From: Raineya orbicola
Lineage (GTDB): Bacteria; Bacteroidota; Bacteroidia; Cytophagales; Thermonemataceae
NCBI RefSeq assembly: GCF_002843425.1
Contig: NZ_NKXO01000036.1
Location: forward strand, 1 to 34,510
Direction of reading: 5' to 3'
DNA: 34,510 bases
This document shows positions 1-8,526 of the stretch, piece after piece. The notes below the pieces were generated by a model. The model worked only from the letters and a program-made list of their open reading frames with translations, searched no databases and was not told where the DNA came from. The translations under genes were made by a program, and so were the position numbers. Numbering within the stretch: position 1 is the first letter of the stretch; every line of letters begins with the position of its first letter.

Positions 1-356
1 AGCACAAGCGATGGCTTTTCTATGCCTATGCTCCTGAAACGAATGAAGTCTTAGGCTATGTGATAGGCAATCGCAGTGCTAAAACAATTAAAAAACTACT
101 TCAAATGCTTAAAGATATTGAAATTGAGCAGTATTGTACCGACAATTGGGCTGCTTTTGCAGAGGTATTAGTAGGGCAAAACCATCAAGTTGGCAAACAT
201 CTGACGCGGCATATTGAGGGAGTGAATAATGCTTTACGAGCTAGAAATAGACGTTTTGTACGAAAAACTACTTGTTTTTCTAAAAAAGACAAGTACCACG
301 AAGCAGCTATCAAAATTATGTTTCAACAATGGAATTATGACTATCATACATTCTGA
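1..356 (+). mobile_element. IS1-family transposase (InsB-like), 3' part
   Basis: C-terminal part of an IS1-type DDE transposase; the reading frame is already open at the window edge, so the start lies outside. The protein shows the second catalytic Asp in a TDNW motif and the catalytic Glu in HIEGVNNALR, followed by the Arg-rich stretch and the FSK segment typical of IS1 InsB. The stop is at 354-356. This enzyme cuts and joins the element ends during transposition. No frameshift or stop breaks the visible part, so the copy could be functional, but the first catalytic Asp and the upstream InsA region cannot be seen. Its family identity is secure; its activity is unknown. Confidence 0.9.
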
Positions 357-365
357 ACCACAGCC
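349..365 (-). repeat. Possible right terminal inverted repeat of the IS1-like element
   Basis: Read on the minus strand, this stretch starts GGCTGTGGTTCAG and overlaps the transposase stop codon. Compact IS1-like elements often end just past the transposase gene, and their ends start with GG. This is inference: the left end is outside the window, so the match cannot be verified. A 7-bp inverted repeat (363-369 and 388-394) straddles the same place and may be coincidental. Confidence 0.25.
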
Positions 366-447
366 AATTCATCTAACAATTCCCTAAAATTGGCAAGAAA
401 TTTGCTAAATATTTAATTGTTGGATTTCATTGATTGATTAAAAAATT

Positions 448-966
448 ATGAAAAACTATTCATTCACCAATCATAAATTTTTATATTTTTCAGCAACACT
501 CTTGATGCTTTTGGCAACACTTATCATATTTTTTCATTTTGCAAACGAAACTCAACAACCTGAAAGTAAAACAAATACCGAAGAAAACAACTATCCTGCT
601 TCTTCTCCTGCAACATCTCTAAACAAAGTTTCTACACCCATTCACACCGAACAAGAAAAACCTACCGAATTACTCAAGCGTAAAGTTTCTTTTCAGTGGG
701 AAGTAGAAGGTTGGAATATGCATTGCCCTAATGTAGAACCTCTGCTTAATAGCCAAGAAAGAGGTAAAGTTACTTTCAAAGTAAAAATCAATGAAAAAGG
801 TAAACTGGTTGCTCTGGAAGTAATTGACAACCTTTCTACCCTTTCCGAAGAAAGCATACAAAGTTTCAAGACTACTTTAGAGCTGGAGTTGGAAAGTTGT
901 ATTGAAAGAAAAAATGTAAAAATTGAGCCTATTAGCAGTGGAATTGTAACTTTTTTTGTAAATTAG
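448..966 (+). CDS. TonB C-terminal-like membrane-anchored protein
   Basis: 172 residues. One N-terminal membrane segment (about residues 11-32) is followed by a polar linker rich in Glu, Pro, Ser and Thr (33-78) and a small C-terminal domain (about 80-172). The pattern GKVTFKVKINEKGKLVALEV resembles the strand-turn-strand of TonB C-terminal domains, which in Bacteroidota occur in many proteins besides true TonB. Anchor, linker and periplasmic domain match the TonB layout, but the Pro-rich spacer is short and no ExbB/ExbD genes are nearby. Two Cys (93 and 151) could pair. The next gene starts 19 bp downstream, so they are probably co-transcribed. The fold assignment is moderate; the function is unknown. 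Confidence 0.6.
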   Translation: MKNYSFTNHKFLYFSATLLMLLATLIIFFHFANETQQPESKTNTEENNYPASSPATSLNKVSTPIHTEQEKPTELLKRKVSFQWEVEGWNMHCPNVEPLLNSQERGKVTFKVKINEKGKLVALEVIDNLSTLSEESIQSFKTTLELELESCIERKNVKIEPISSGIVTFFVN

Positions 967-985
967 CAGAAAAATTGCCACTGCC

Positions 986-2314
986 TTGAAAATAAAAAAA
1001 TCAGATTGGATTATCGGAAGCATTCTTGTCGTTTTTTTAGCCTCGCTACCATTTTGGCTTCCTAAAAATGAACCTTCCCCCAAAAAACGCAAGTTAGATT
1101 GGACACCAACCTTCAAAAAAGTAGAAAATAAACCTTACGCAAGCAAAGCCATTTATTTGTTGCTTAAAGATTTATTTCCCCAAAAGGAAATCAAACTTCG
1201 CCTTGATGTTTTTCCCAATGATTCGCTTTTCTTGCATCAATCCAAAGAAGTAGCTTCCAAATACAATTTGTTTTATACCCATTTGAGAGCCGATGCTGAC
1301 CAAGAGTTTGCAGATGCCCTGAACAGCTTTGTGTATTATGGCGGTGAAGCCTTTATGGCGGCAGAATATTTTTCTTATCTTTTAGAAAATGAATTTGGGA
1401 AAGCACTTGTTACTCGCGAATATATTGCCTCTGAAAACTTGGAAATAAGATTTTTGCACCCCAAACTTGCTAACAAAACCTATAAATTTCCCAACCTCAC
1501 ATATTATTCCGCTTTTCAAGTATATGGGGCTAAAAACTTCCAAAATGATACTTTAACAACACAAGATGATATAGATTCTGAATATAACCCTGAAAGCAAT
1601 TTTTCGGACGAGCCACAAGCCGAAATTTTAGCCATAGACCAATACAAAAACCCTGTTTTTATTAAAATCAAAATAGGTTCAGGTACGCTGTATGCTTGCT
1701 CAATTCCTCTCATTTTTACGAACTATGGTATTTTAGACGATAAACAACGTGATTTTATTGCCGCAATTGTTTCTCATCTGCCTGTACGCGATGTACTTTG
1801 GGAAGATGAAATCAAGTGGCAGTATCAGTACACCAAAAGAGAGGACGAAACCCCCGATGGCATTAAAGAATTAGCTTTTCTGCGTAAAAATCCACCACTC
1901 TGGTGGGCGTTTTGGCTTACATTGGTGGGAATAGTTTTATTTATCCTTTTCAAAGCCAAAAGAGAGCAAAGAATTATCCGTACCCTGGAAAAAAACATCA
2001 ATACCAGTTTAGAATTTACTCAAACTATTGGTAGGCTGTACTTCAATTACAATGATCACAAAAATCTTGCAGAAAAGAAAATATTGTACTTTTTAGAATT
2101 TTTACGTTCCAATTATTTCATCAATGCCTCTGAAAACCCCGATGAAGCAACTATCCATAAAATAGCCTCAAAGTTAGCCGTAAGCGAGGATAAGGTTAAA
2201 GAAACTTTTACTATTATTCGGGAAATAAAAGCAAAACAAGAAGTTTCAGAAGAAGATTTACACAAACTTACTAAATGTATCCATCAAATCAAAAAATCAA
2301 CGATGTTTGCGTAA
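986..2314 (+). CDS. DUF4350 domain-containing membrane protein
   Basis: 442 residues, starting at TTG because no ATG is available near the conserved N-terminus. There is an N-terminal membrane helix (about 8-27), an extracytoplasmic region whose start (KPYASKAIYLLLKDLF) matches the DUF4350 family, a second helix around the WWAFWLTLVGIVLFILF stretch (about 305-323), and a cytoplasmic helical tail. In Bacteroidota such proteins usually lie beside MoxR AAA ATPase, DUF58 and DUF4129 genes. None of these is here, so this copy is detached from its usual cluster. It lies 19 bp after a TonB-C-like gene. The family call is good; the biochemical role is not known. Confidence 0.75.
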   Translation: MKIKKSDWIIGSILVVFLASLPFWLPKNEPSPKKRKLDWTPTFKKVENKPYASKAIYLLLKDLFPQKEIKLRLDVFPNDSLFLHQSKEVASKYNLFYTHLRADADQEFADALNSFVYYGGEAFMAAEYFSYLLENEFGKALVTREYIASENLEIRFLHPKLANKTYKFPNLTYYSAFQVYGAKNFQNDTLTTQDDIDSEYNPESNFSDEPQAEILAIDQYKNPVFIKIKIGSGTLYACSIPLIFTNYGILDDKQRDFIAAIVSHLPVRDVLWEDEIKWQYQYTKREDETPDGIKELAFLRKNPPLWWAFWLTLVGIVLFILFKAKREQRIIRTLEKNINTSLEFTQTIGRLYFNYNDHKNLAEKKILYFLEFLRSNYFINASENPDEATIHKIASKLAVSEDKVKETFTIIREIKAKQEVSEEDLHKLTKCIHQIKKSTMFA

Positions 2315-2319
2315 ATTTG
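2312..2319 (+). promoter_or_regulatory. -7 element (TAnnTTTG) before lpxD
   Basis: TAAATTTG matches the Bacteroidota -7 consensus and lies 27 bp before the lpxD ATG. Its first three bases are the stop codon of the upstream gene. No good TTTG is found at the expected -33 distance, so this is a partial match. Confidence 0.35.
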
Positions 2320-2345
2320 CATAAAACATAATTCTTATTAACCAT

Positions 2346-3377
2346 ATGAAGTTTCCGCTCACACAAATAGCACAGATACTTTCGGCTCGCATAGAAGGTA
2401 ATGCAGATATTGAAATTTCAAATATCGCCAAAATCCAAGAAGCTCAAACAGGCGATATTGCCTTTTTGGCAAACCCTAAATACGAACCTTATATTTATAC
2501 TACCCAAGCCTCTGCGGTAATTGTCAGTAAAAATTTCCAACCCAAACAAGCTCTATCTACCACTTTGCTAATCGTAGAAGATGCTTATACGGCTTTTTCT
2601 ACACTACTTTTAGCTTATGAAAAACTCATCAACTCACCTAAAAAAGGGATTGAACAGCCTGCTTTTATCAGCGAAAAAGCCATTTTAGGCGAAAATATTT
2701 ACATCGGGGCATTTGCATACATTGGTGAAAATGCCCAAATAGGCAATCATACGCAAATTTATCCGAATGTTTTTGTAGGCGAAAATGTAAAGATTGGCAA
2801 AAACACTATTATTTATGCAGGAGCGAAAATTTACAAAAATTGTATTATCGGTGATAACTGCATTATTCATTCGGGAGCGGTGATTGGTAGCGATGGTTTT
2901 GGCTTTGCCCCCCAAACCGATGGTTCTTTTCAAACTATCCCACAACTTGGAAATGTAGTCATTGAAGATAACGTAAGTATTGGAGCTAATACCACCATAG
3001 ACAGAGCTACTTTAGGAGCAACGATTATCAAAAAAGGCGTAAAAATTGATAATTTGGTGCAAATTGCCCATAATGTAATTGTTGGGGAAAACACCGTCAT
3101 TGCGGCACAAACAGGCATTGCAGGCTCGACGGAAGTAGGGGCTAATTGTATGTTCGGAGGGCAGGTAGGTATTGCAGGGCATCTGAAAATTACTAATAAA
3201 GTCAATATTGGGGCTCAATCGGGGCTCGGAACAGATGTTACCCAAGAAAATACCAATTGGCAAGGCTCGCCCGCTATGGATTTGAAAGAATTTTACAGAG
3301 CCTATGCTGTTTTTAGAAAATTACCAGAAATCTACAAAAAAATCAGCGAACTTGAACGAAGGTTAAACGAGGATTAA
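2346..3377 (+). CDS. lpxD: UDP-3-O-acylglucosamine N-acyltransferase LpxD
   Basis: 343 residues, the normal family length. LpxD transfers a 3-hydroxyacyl chain from acyl-ACP to the amine of UDP-3-O-acyl-glucosamine, the third step of lipid A synthesis, in the cytoplasm. The N-terminal uridine-binding domain (about 1-100) is followed by a long left-handed beta-helix of hexapeptide repeats (about 105-300; [21 protein letters not shown]) and a C-terminal helix. The probable catalytic His is H242 in [12 protein letters not shown]. It starts 31 bp after the DUF4350 gene and precedes polA by 46 bp. Its usual neighbours lpxA, lpxC and fabZ are not here. Confidence is high. Confidence 0.96.
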   Translation: MKFPLTQIAQILSARIEGNADIEISNIAKIQEAQTGDIAFLANPKYEPYIYTTQASAVIVSKNFQPKQALSTTLLIVEDAYTAFSTLLLAYEKLINSPKKGIEQPAFISEKAILGENIYIGAFAYIGENAQIGNHTQIYPNVFVGENVKIGKNTIIYAGAKIYKNCIIGDNCIIHSGAVIGSDGFGFAPQTDGSFQTIPQLGNVVIEDNVSIGANTTIDRATLGATIIKKGVKIDNLVQIAHNVIVGENTVIAAQTGIAGSTEVGANCMFGGQVGIAGHLKITNKVNIGAQSGLGTDVTQENTNWQGSPAMDLKEFYRAYAVFRKLPEIYKKISELERRLNED

Positions 3378-3423
3378 ATGGGTTCGCTTTGTTCAACTCA
3401 AAAATCACCTAATCCTACTATTT

Positions 3424-6246
3424 ATGCAAAAACTATTCTTGCTTGATGCCTTCGCTCTGATATACAGAGCCTACTATGCTTTTATCAACAACCCCCGCCG
3501 CACCAGCAAAGGAATGGAAACCAGTGCCATTTTTGGCTTTCTCAATACGCTTTTAGAGGTTATCAAGAAAGAAAAACCTACTCATTTGGCAGTAGCCTTT
3601 GATACTGCCGAAGCCACTTTCCGACACGAAAACTTTGAAGCCTATAAAGCCCACAGAGAAGAACAACCCGAAGGCATTACTATTGCTGTGCCTTATATCA
3701 AGCAGATTTTAGAGGCTATGCGTATTCCTATTTTGGCTATGCCCGGCTACGAAGCTGATGATATTATTGGTACCATTGCCAAACAAGTAGCTCGCGAAGA
3801 TTTCCCCGTGTATATGATGACCCCCGACAAAGATTTCTGCCAACTCATTGAAAACCAAAAAATATTCATTTATCGTCCTGCTACCAAATTTGCTCCCGCC
3901 GAAATTCTTGATGAAGCCAAAGCTCTCGAAAAATTCGGCATTCAACGTATTGAGCAAGTTATTGATATTTTAGGTTTGCAAGGTGATGCCTCTGATAATA
4001 TACCCGGTTTGCCCGGTGTAGGCGAGAAAACCGCTCAAAAACTGATTGCCGAATATGGTAGCATAGAAAATCTTATCGCCAATGCCGATAAACTCACAGG
4101 TAAAATTGCAGAAATTGTTAAGACACACGCCCAGCAGGCTTTACTTTCCAAAGAACTTGCTACTATTCATTTGCAAGTGCCTATTCAGTACAATATTGAG
4201 GATTTTCGCCTTAAAGAATACGATAAACCCACTCTTGCTAAAATTTTAGATGAATTAGAGTTCAAAACCCTAAAAACCAAACTTATTGGCTTGACAGACG
4301 AAGAAAAACAACTACAAAAAACAACTAAAAAACAAAACCATTCACAGCAATTAGACTTATTTGGTAGCTCAACCGAAAAAACAAGCCAAAGCTCTACTCC
4401 TACCACTGAAATTCTGCAACCTTCTACCGAATTTCATAATATCCGAACGAAACTTCACCATTACCACGTCATAGATACCCCCTTGCTTCGCAAAAAACTC
4501 ATTGAATTTCTACGACTGCAAAAAAGATTTTGCTTTGATACTGAAACTACCTCATTAGACCATTTGCAAGCCGAACTCGTAGGAATTGCCTTTGCCTACT
4601 ATCCTCACGAAGCCTACTATGTACCCTTCCCTGCTGAAAAAGATAAAGCCCAAGCTATCGTAGAGGAGTTTAGAGAGGTTTTTGAAAACGAAAACATTGA
4701 AAAAATCGGTCAGAACCTCAAATATGATATTAGTGTTTTGCAGAATTACGGCATCAAAGTAAAAGGCAAACTCTTTGATACAATGCTTGCTCATTATCTT
4801 ATCAATGCCGAAAGCAAACATAGTATGGATTTTTTAGCTGAAAAATACTTGCAATATCAGCCCGTAAGTATTGAAACACTAATTGGCAAAAAAGGAGTTA
4901 ATCAGGGCAGTATGCGTGATGTTCCTCTTGAACAAATTGCAGAATACGCCGCCGAAGATGCCGATATTACATTCCAACTTGCTGAAAAACTTTATCCCGA
5001 ATTGCAAAAAATTCAGAATGAAAAACTTTTCTACGAAGTAGAAACCCCCCTTATTCAGGTGCTTTGCACAATGGAACGCAATGGCGTAAGCATTGATGTA
5101 GAAACCTTACGCGAAAGTTCAAAAAGTTTGGAAAAAGAAATTCAAATATTAGAACAAGAAATCTACAAGCAAGCAGGCAGAGAGTTTAATATTGCCTCAC
5201 CCAAACAGCTCGGCGAAGTGCTTTTTGAGGAACTTAAACTCATCAAAAACCCTAAAAAAACCAAAACTGGTCAATATGCCACAGGCGAAGATATTTTAAG
5301 CAAACTTGCCGATGAACACCCCATAGTTGCCAATATTTTAGAAATCAGAGAGTTGCAAAAATTAAAATCTACTTATATTGATGCCTTACCTGAACTTATC
5401 AGTCCGATAGATGGTAAAATTCATACAACTTTCAACCAAACCATAGCCGCCACAGGCAGATTAAGCTCTTCTAATCCGAATTTGCAAAATATTCCCATAA
5501 AAACCGCCAAAGGACGCGAAATTCGTAAAGCATTTGTGCCAAGTAATAATGATTTTCTTATTCTTTCTGCCGATTATTCGCAGATAGAACTTCGCCTAAT
5601 GGCGGCTTTCAGTCAAGATGAAACTATGCTGGAAGCCTTTGCCAAAGGACTGGATATTCACGCCGCCACTGCCTCCAAAATTTACAAAGTATCTTTGGAA
5701 GAGGTTACCCCCGAAATGCGTAGAAATGCCAAAACCGCTAATTTTGCTATTTTGTATGGTAGTACGGGCTTCAATCTTGCCCGACAGCTCAAAATTTCAG
5801 TTTCAGAAGCAAGCAAACTCGTAGAAATGTATTACAAAGAGTTTTCTGCTATCAAAAAATACAAAGATGCAATGATACAAAAAGCTCGTGAACAAGAGTA
5901 CGTAACTACTATTTTAGGCAGAAGGCGTTATTTGCCGACTATTAACGAAAACAATCAAGTTGTAGCAGGACACGCCGAACGCAATGCTGTCAATACGCCT
6001 TTGCAAGGTTCTGCCGCCGATTTAATCAAAATAGCAATGGTTCGCATTCACGATTTTTTAGAAAAAAATCAATTACAAACCAAAATGATTTTGCAAGTTC
6101 ACGACGAACTCGTCTTTGAAGTTCATAAAAACGAAATTGATTTCGTGAAAGAAAATATCATCAGACTGATGCAAACCGCTATATCTTTGCCTGTGCCTCT
6201 GGTAGTAGAAGTAGGTGTAGGGAAAAATTGGTTGGAAGCACATTGA
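3424..6246 (+). CDS. polA: DNA polymerase I
   Basis: 940 residues with all three domains, acting in Okazaki fragment maturation and repair. The 5'-nuclease domain (about 1-290) has GYEADDIIGT, TPDKDFCQL and the helix-hairpin-helix region GDASDNIPGLPGVGEKTA. The 3'-5' exonuclease (about 345-530) keeps its acidic residues: D372 and E374 in FDTETTSLD, N431 and D435, and Y508 and D512, so proofreading should be active. The polymerase domain shows motif A (SADYSQIELRLMA, Asp about 717), motif B (RRNAKTANFAILYG, from about 766) and motif C (QVHDELVFEV, Asp about 894). A variable polar linker (about 290-340) joins nuclease to exonuclease. A bidirectional terminator follows the stop. Confidence 0.98.
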   Translation: MQKLFLLDAFALIYRAYYAFINNPRRTSKGMETSAIFGFLNTLLEVIKKEKPTHLAVAFDTAEATFRHENFEAYKAHREEQPEGITIAVPYIKQILEAMRIPILAMPGYEADDIIGTIAKQVAREDFPVYMMTPDKDFCQLIENQKIFIYRPATKFAPAEILDEAKALEKFGIQRIEQVIDILGLQGDASDNIPGLPGVGEKTAQKLIAEYGSIENLIANADKLTGKIAEIVKTHAQQALLSKELATIHLQVPIQYNIEDFRLKEYDKPTLAKILDELEFKTLKTKLIGLTDEEKQLQKTTKKQNHSQQLDLFGSSTEKTSQSSTPTTEILQPSTEFHNIRTKLHHYHVIDTPLLRKKLIEFLRLQKRFCFDTETTSLDHLQAELVGIAFAYYPHEAYYVPFPAEKDKAQAIVEEFREVFENENIEKIGQNLKYDISVLQNYGIKVKGKLFDTMLAHYLINAESKHSMDFLAEKYLQYQPVSIETLIGKKGVNQGSMRDVPLEQIAEYAAEDADITFQLAEKLYPELQKIQNEKLFYEVETPLIQVLCTMERNGVSIDVETLRESSKSLEKEIQILEQEIYKQAGREFNIASPKQLGEVLFEELKLIKNPKKTKTGQYATGEDILSKLADEHPIVANILEIRELQKLKSTYIDALPELISPIDGKIHTTFNQTIAATGRLSSSNPNLQNIPIKTAKGREIRKAFVPSNNDFLILSADYSQIELRLMAAFSQDETMLEAFAKGLDIHAATASKIYKVSLEEVTPEMRRNAKTANFAILYGSTGFNLARQLKISVSEASKLVEMYYKEFSAIKKYKDAMIQKAREQEYVTTILGRRRYLPTINENNQVVAGHAERNAVNTPLQGSAADLIKIAMVRIHDFLEKNQLQTKMILQVHDELVFEVHKNEIDFVKENIIRLMQTAISLPVPLVVEVGVGKNWLEAH

Positions 6247-6249
6247 AAA

Positions 6250-6279
6250 TGAGGTAACACCTACAAAAGTGTTACCTCA
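6250..6279. terminator. Bidirectional rho-independent terminator between polA and the aldo/keto reductase gene
   Basis: A perfect 11-bp inverted repeat (TGAGGTAACAC / GTGTTACCTCA) with an 8-nt loop lies between two convergent genes. A T-run follows it on the plus strand and a shorter T-rich stretch on the minus strand, so it can end both transcripts. Confidence 0.85.
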
Positions 6280-6287
6280 AATTTTTA

Positions 6288-7274
6288 TCAGAAAGCGGGC
6301 ATTTCGGGTTTATTTTGTAAGATTTCTTCAATTTTCTGCATAATTTCATTATTAAGGACATTTTGAGCTATCTCAATTGCTTTCAAATTTTCTTGCAACT
6401 GACTTGCTTTGGAAGCTCCTAAAATTGCTGTGCTTACGAAATGCGGTTTAATTGTCCAAGCTATTGCCAAAGTAGGCATAGCTACCCCTAATTCATTGGC
6501 AAGAGCTGAAAGTTTTTTTACTTTCTCAATGCGTTCAGCAACTAATTCACGATTTTTGAGCCACTCCATACCTTCCATTCCCAAACGTGTATCCGTAGGA
6601 AAACCATCATTATATTTTCCTGTAAGAATGCCCGAAGCCAAAGGCGACCAGATTGTAGTACCCAAACCGATATTCTTGTATAGTTGAGCATATTCTATTT
6701 CTACTCGGTAGCGGTGAAACATATTGTATTGTGGTTGTTCCATTGTAGGCGGAATAAGATTGTACTGCCTTGCAATACCATAAGCCTCCTGAATTTCTTG
6801 TGCCGACCACTCGGAAGTTCCCCAATACAAAACTTTCCCCTGACGAATCAGGTCATTCATTGCCCAAACGGTTTCTTCAATAGGTGTATTTTTATCGGGT
6901 CTGTGGCAAAAGTATAAATCTAAATATTCCACTTGCAAGCGTTTGAGAGCGGCGTGGCAAGCCTCAAAAACGTGCTTTCGGCTCAATCCTGTTTGATTAG
7001 GTAGCTTTCCACCTGCTCCAAAAAAAACTTTACTGGAAACAACAAAAGTATCCCTTGCCCAACCCATCTTTTTCAAAATGTTTCCCATTACAATTTCAGA
7101 TTGCCCACGAGCATAGATTTCGGCATTGTCAAAAAAGTTAATACCATTGTCGTAAGCAATTTTCATAAGTTCTTCGGCGGTGCTATTAGCAATTTGCTTA
7201 CCAAAAGTAAGCCAAGAACCCAAAGAAAGGACGCTCACTTGCAATCCTGATTTACCAAGTCGTCTGTATTCCAT
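6288..7274 (-). CDS. Aldo/keto reductase, Kv-beta-like
   Basis: 328 residues. NADP(H)-dependent carbonyl reductase of the aldo/keto reductase superfamily with a TIM-barrel fold. The catalytic tetrad is complete: D49 and Y54 (FDNAEIY), K82 (VVSSKVFF) and H124 (YFCHRPD). The sequence strongly resembles the potassium-channel beta-subunit branch (GLSRKHVFE, RPDKNTPIEETVWAM, YWGTSEWSAQEI, TIWSPLASGILTGKY), but it has His where the animal Kv-beta proteins I recall have Asn in the tetrad. It is a single gene with its own terminator; the substrate cannot be inferred. Confidence in the family is high. Confidence 0.93.
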   Translation of the reverse strand: MEYRRLGKSGLQVSVLSLGSWLTFGKQIANSTAEELMKIAYDNGINFFDNAEIYARGQSEIVMGNILKKMGWARDTFVVSSKVFFGAGGKLPNQTGLSRKHVFEACHAALKRLQVEYLDLYFCHRPDKNTPIEETVWAMNDLIRQGKVLYWGTSEWSAQEIQEAYGIARQYNLIPPTMEQPQYNMFHRYRVEIEYAQLYKNIGLGTTIWSPLASGILTGKYNDGFPTDTRLGMEGMEWLKNRELVAERIEKVKKLSALANELGVAMPTLAIAWTIKPHFVSTAILGASKASQLQENLKAIEIAQNVLNNEIMQKIEEILQNKPEMPAF

Positions 7275-7416
7275 AGATTTTAAGTTTTTTCAGAAAAACG
7301 AATAAAAATCATTTTAGTTGCAACAAAAGATTTTTTTTTCTGATTGGAAACTAAAAATAAGTTAGAAGCGTTTGCATAAAAAATTTGTAATATTTCAAAC
7401 CTAAATCTATTTGTTT

Positions 7417-7602
7417 ATGTTCAAGAAAATAGCTTTGTTCGGTCTGATGCTTTCGTTAGGGGCTTGCACTACAATACACGTGCATAACAAAGGCGTGCCT
7501 CCCGGACACGCTAAAAAAGGCAAACATCACAAGCATAATGAAGTAAAATACGAAATTAAAGAAAAGAAAAATGGCACCGAAATCAAAGTAAAAACTCGCT
7601 AA
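7417..7602 (+). CDS. Small putative lipoprotein, His/Lys-rich
   Basis: 61 residues from the ATG at 7417; an in-frame TTG six bases earlier is less likely. A signal sequence ends in a lipobox (LSLGAC, Cys at about residue 17), so the mature protein should be a lipid-anchored peptide of about 45 residues. It is basic and contains PPGHAKKGKHHKH. Similar short PPGxAKK-type proteins are common in Bacteroidota without a known role. His clusters might bind metal, but that is speculation. Its stop overlaps the stop of the convergent methyltransferase gene by 4 bp. Confidence 0.7.
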   Translation: MFKKIALFGLMLSLGACTTIHVHNKGVPPGHAKKGKHHKHNEVKYEIKEKKNGTEIKVKTR

Positions 7603-8384
7603 AAGCGTAAAATGAAGTGTTGTTTTTCCTGCTTTTGCCTCAAAAAAACCAAACCTACCCTAAACAAATCAATGCTGATGCCCACACGGGTATCAGCATA
7701 AATTTTTTCCCAAGCCGCTTTCATTTCCTCCGACCAGTAAATATCATCAAAAACGATTACGCTATTTTCGTGGCATTTGGTCAGAATTTCCTCAAAATAA
7801 CGAATAGTAGGCTCATAAAGATGATTGGCATCTACAAAGGCGAAATCTACCTTTTCTATTTGAGAAAGAACTTTCGGTAAGGTTTCGTCAATATTTCCTT
7901 TTATGACTTCAATATTTTGCAAATGAAGCATTTTGAAATGCTTTTGGGCTAATTGGGCAAGGTTTTCTGCTCCCTCAAAAGTGTAAATTTTAGCTTGCAA
8001 AGGCATTGCTTTGGCAAGGTAAGCAGTGGTAATGCCCAAAGAAGTTCCTAAATCTAATACAATTTGAGGTTGTAAAAAATTCACTAACCTGAAAAGCATT
8101 TGAGCTACCCGTGCAGGAAGCGAAGCTGTTGCTACAATATTGCGAATAGACTTTTTCTGGCTCTTTCCTGCTTTTGAGCCAGCCCCTAAATCTTGAATTT
8201 CAATGATTTCATCATTATCTAAAAGCAGTTCGCGAAATTTTTCAATCTCTTGGTAGGCGTAAAAATCAAATTCTTGATGTTTAATTACTTGTGTGTAAAG
8301 CTCATATACAAACGGCGAGTGAAGGCTGTGTTCGTTTTTAGCATTCCAAAAATATTTCCAATAGGCTTTGATAGCGGTTTTCAT
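7599..8384 (-). CDS. SAM-dependent methyltransferase (class I, O-methyltransferase-like)
   Basis: 261 residues. The Rossmann-type SAM site is visible as VLDLGTSLGITTAYLA (about 109-124), with an acidic position in YTFEGAE (about 134-140) and FVDANHLYEP (about 183-192), the pattern of the catechol O-methyltransferase-like group. The N-terminus (about 1-60) is a family-specific helical region (KNEHSLHSPFVYELY). The likely reaction is methyl transfer from SAM to a small molecule; the substrate is unknown. It is convergent with, and overlaps by 4 bp, the small lipoprotein gene, and has its own upstream region with a TATTTTTG element at 8411-8418 (minus strand). Confidence 0.85.
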   Translation of the reverse strand: MKTAIKAYWKYFWNAKNEHSLHSPFVYELYTQVIKHQEFDFYAYQEIEKFRELLLDNDEIIEIQDLGAGSKAGKSQKKSIRNIVATASLPARVAQMLFRLVNFLQPQIVLDLGTSLGITTAYLAKAMPLQAKIYTFEGAENLAQLAQKHFKMLHLQNIEVIKGNIDETLPKVLSQIEKVDFAFVDANHLYEPTIRYFEEILTKCHENSVIVFDDIYWSEEMKAAWEKIYADTRVGISIDLFRVGLVFLRQKQEKQHFILRF

Positions 8385-8410
8385 TGCAAATAATTGCTTG
8401 ATTGTGAGGG

Positions 8411-8418
8411 CAAAAATA
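8411..8418 (-). promoter_or_regulatory. -7 element (TATTTTTG) before the methyltransferase gene
   Basis: On the minus strand this reads TATTTTTG, a match to TAnnTTTG, 27 bp before the ATG. No TTTG occurs at the expected -33 spacing. Such T-rich matches can arise by chance here, so the call is tentative. Confidence 0.35.
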
Positions 8419-8470
8419 TTTTTTTTTTACAAAAAAAGCACTCCTTATTTCTTTTTTTCAAAAGATTTTC

Positions 8471-8478
8471 TATTTTTG
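8471..8478 (+). promoter_or_regulatory. -7 element (TATTTTTG) before the small membrane protein gene
   Basis: TATTTTTG lies 48 bp before the ATG at 8527. The -33 position is T-rich without a clear TTTG. Confidence 0.35.
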
Positions 8479-8526
8479 AAAGCAAGCAAATTGAACACCC
8501 AAATTCACCCAAAATAATCCAAAATT

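Noticed and set aside
363-394. 7-bp inverted repeat GCCAATT/AATTGGC as a terminator
   Set aside because: Short stem, long 18-nt loop and no T-run; likely chance.
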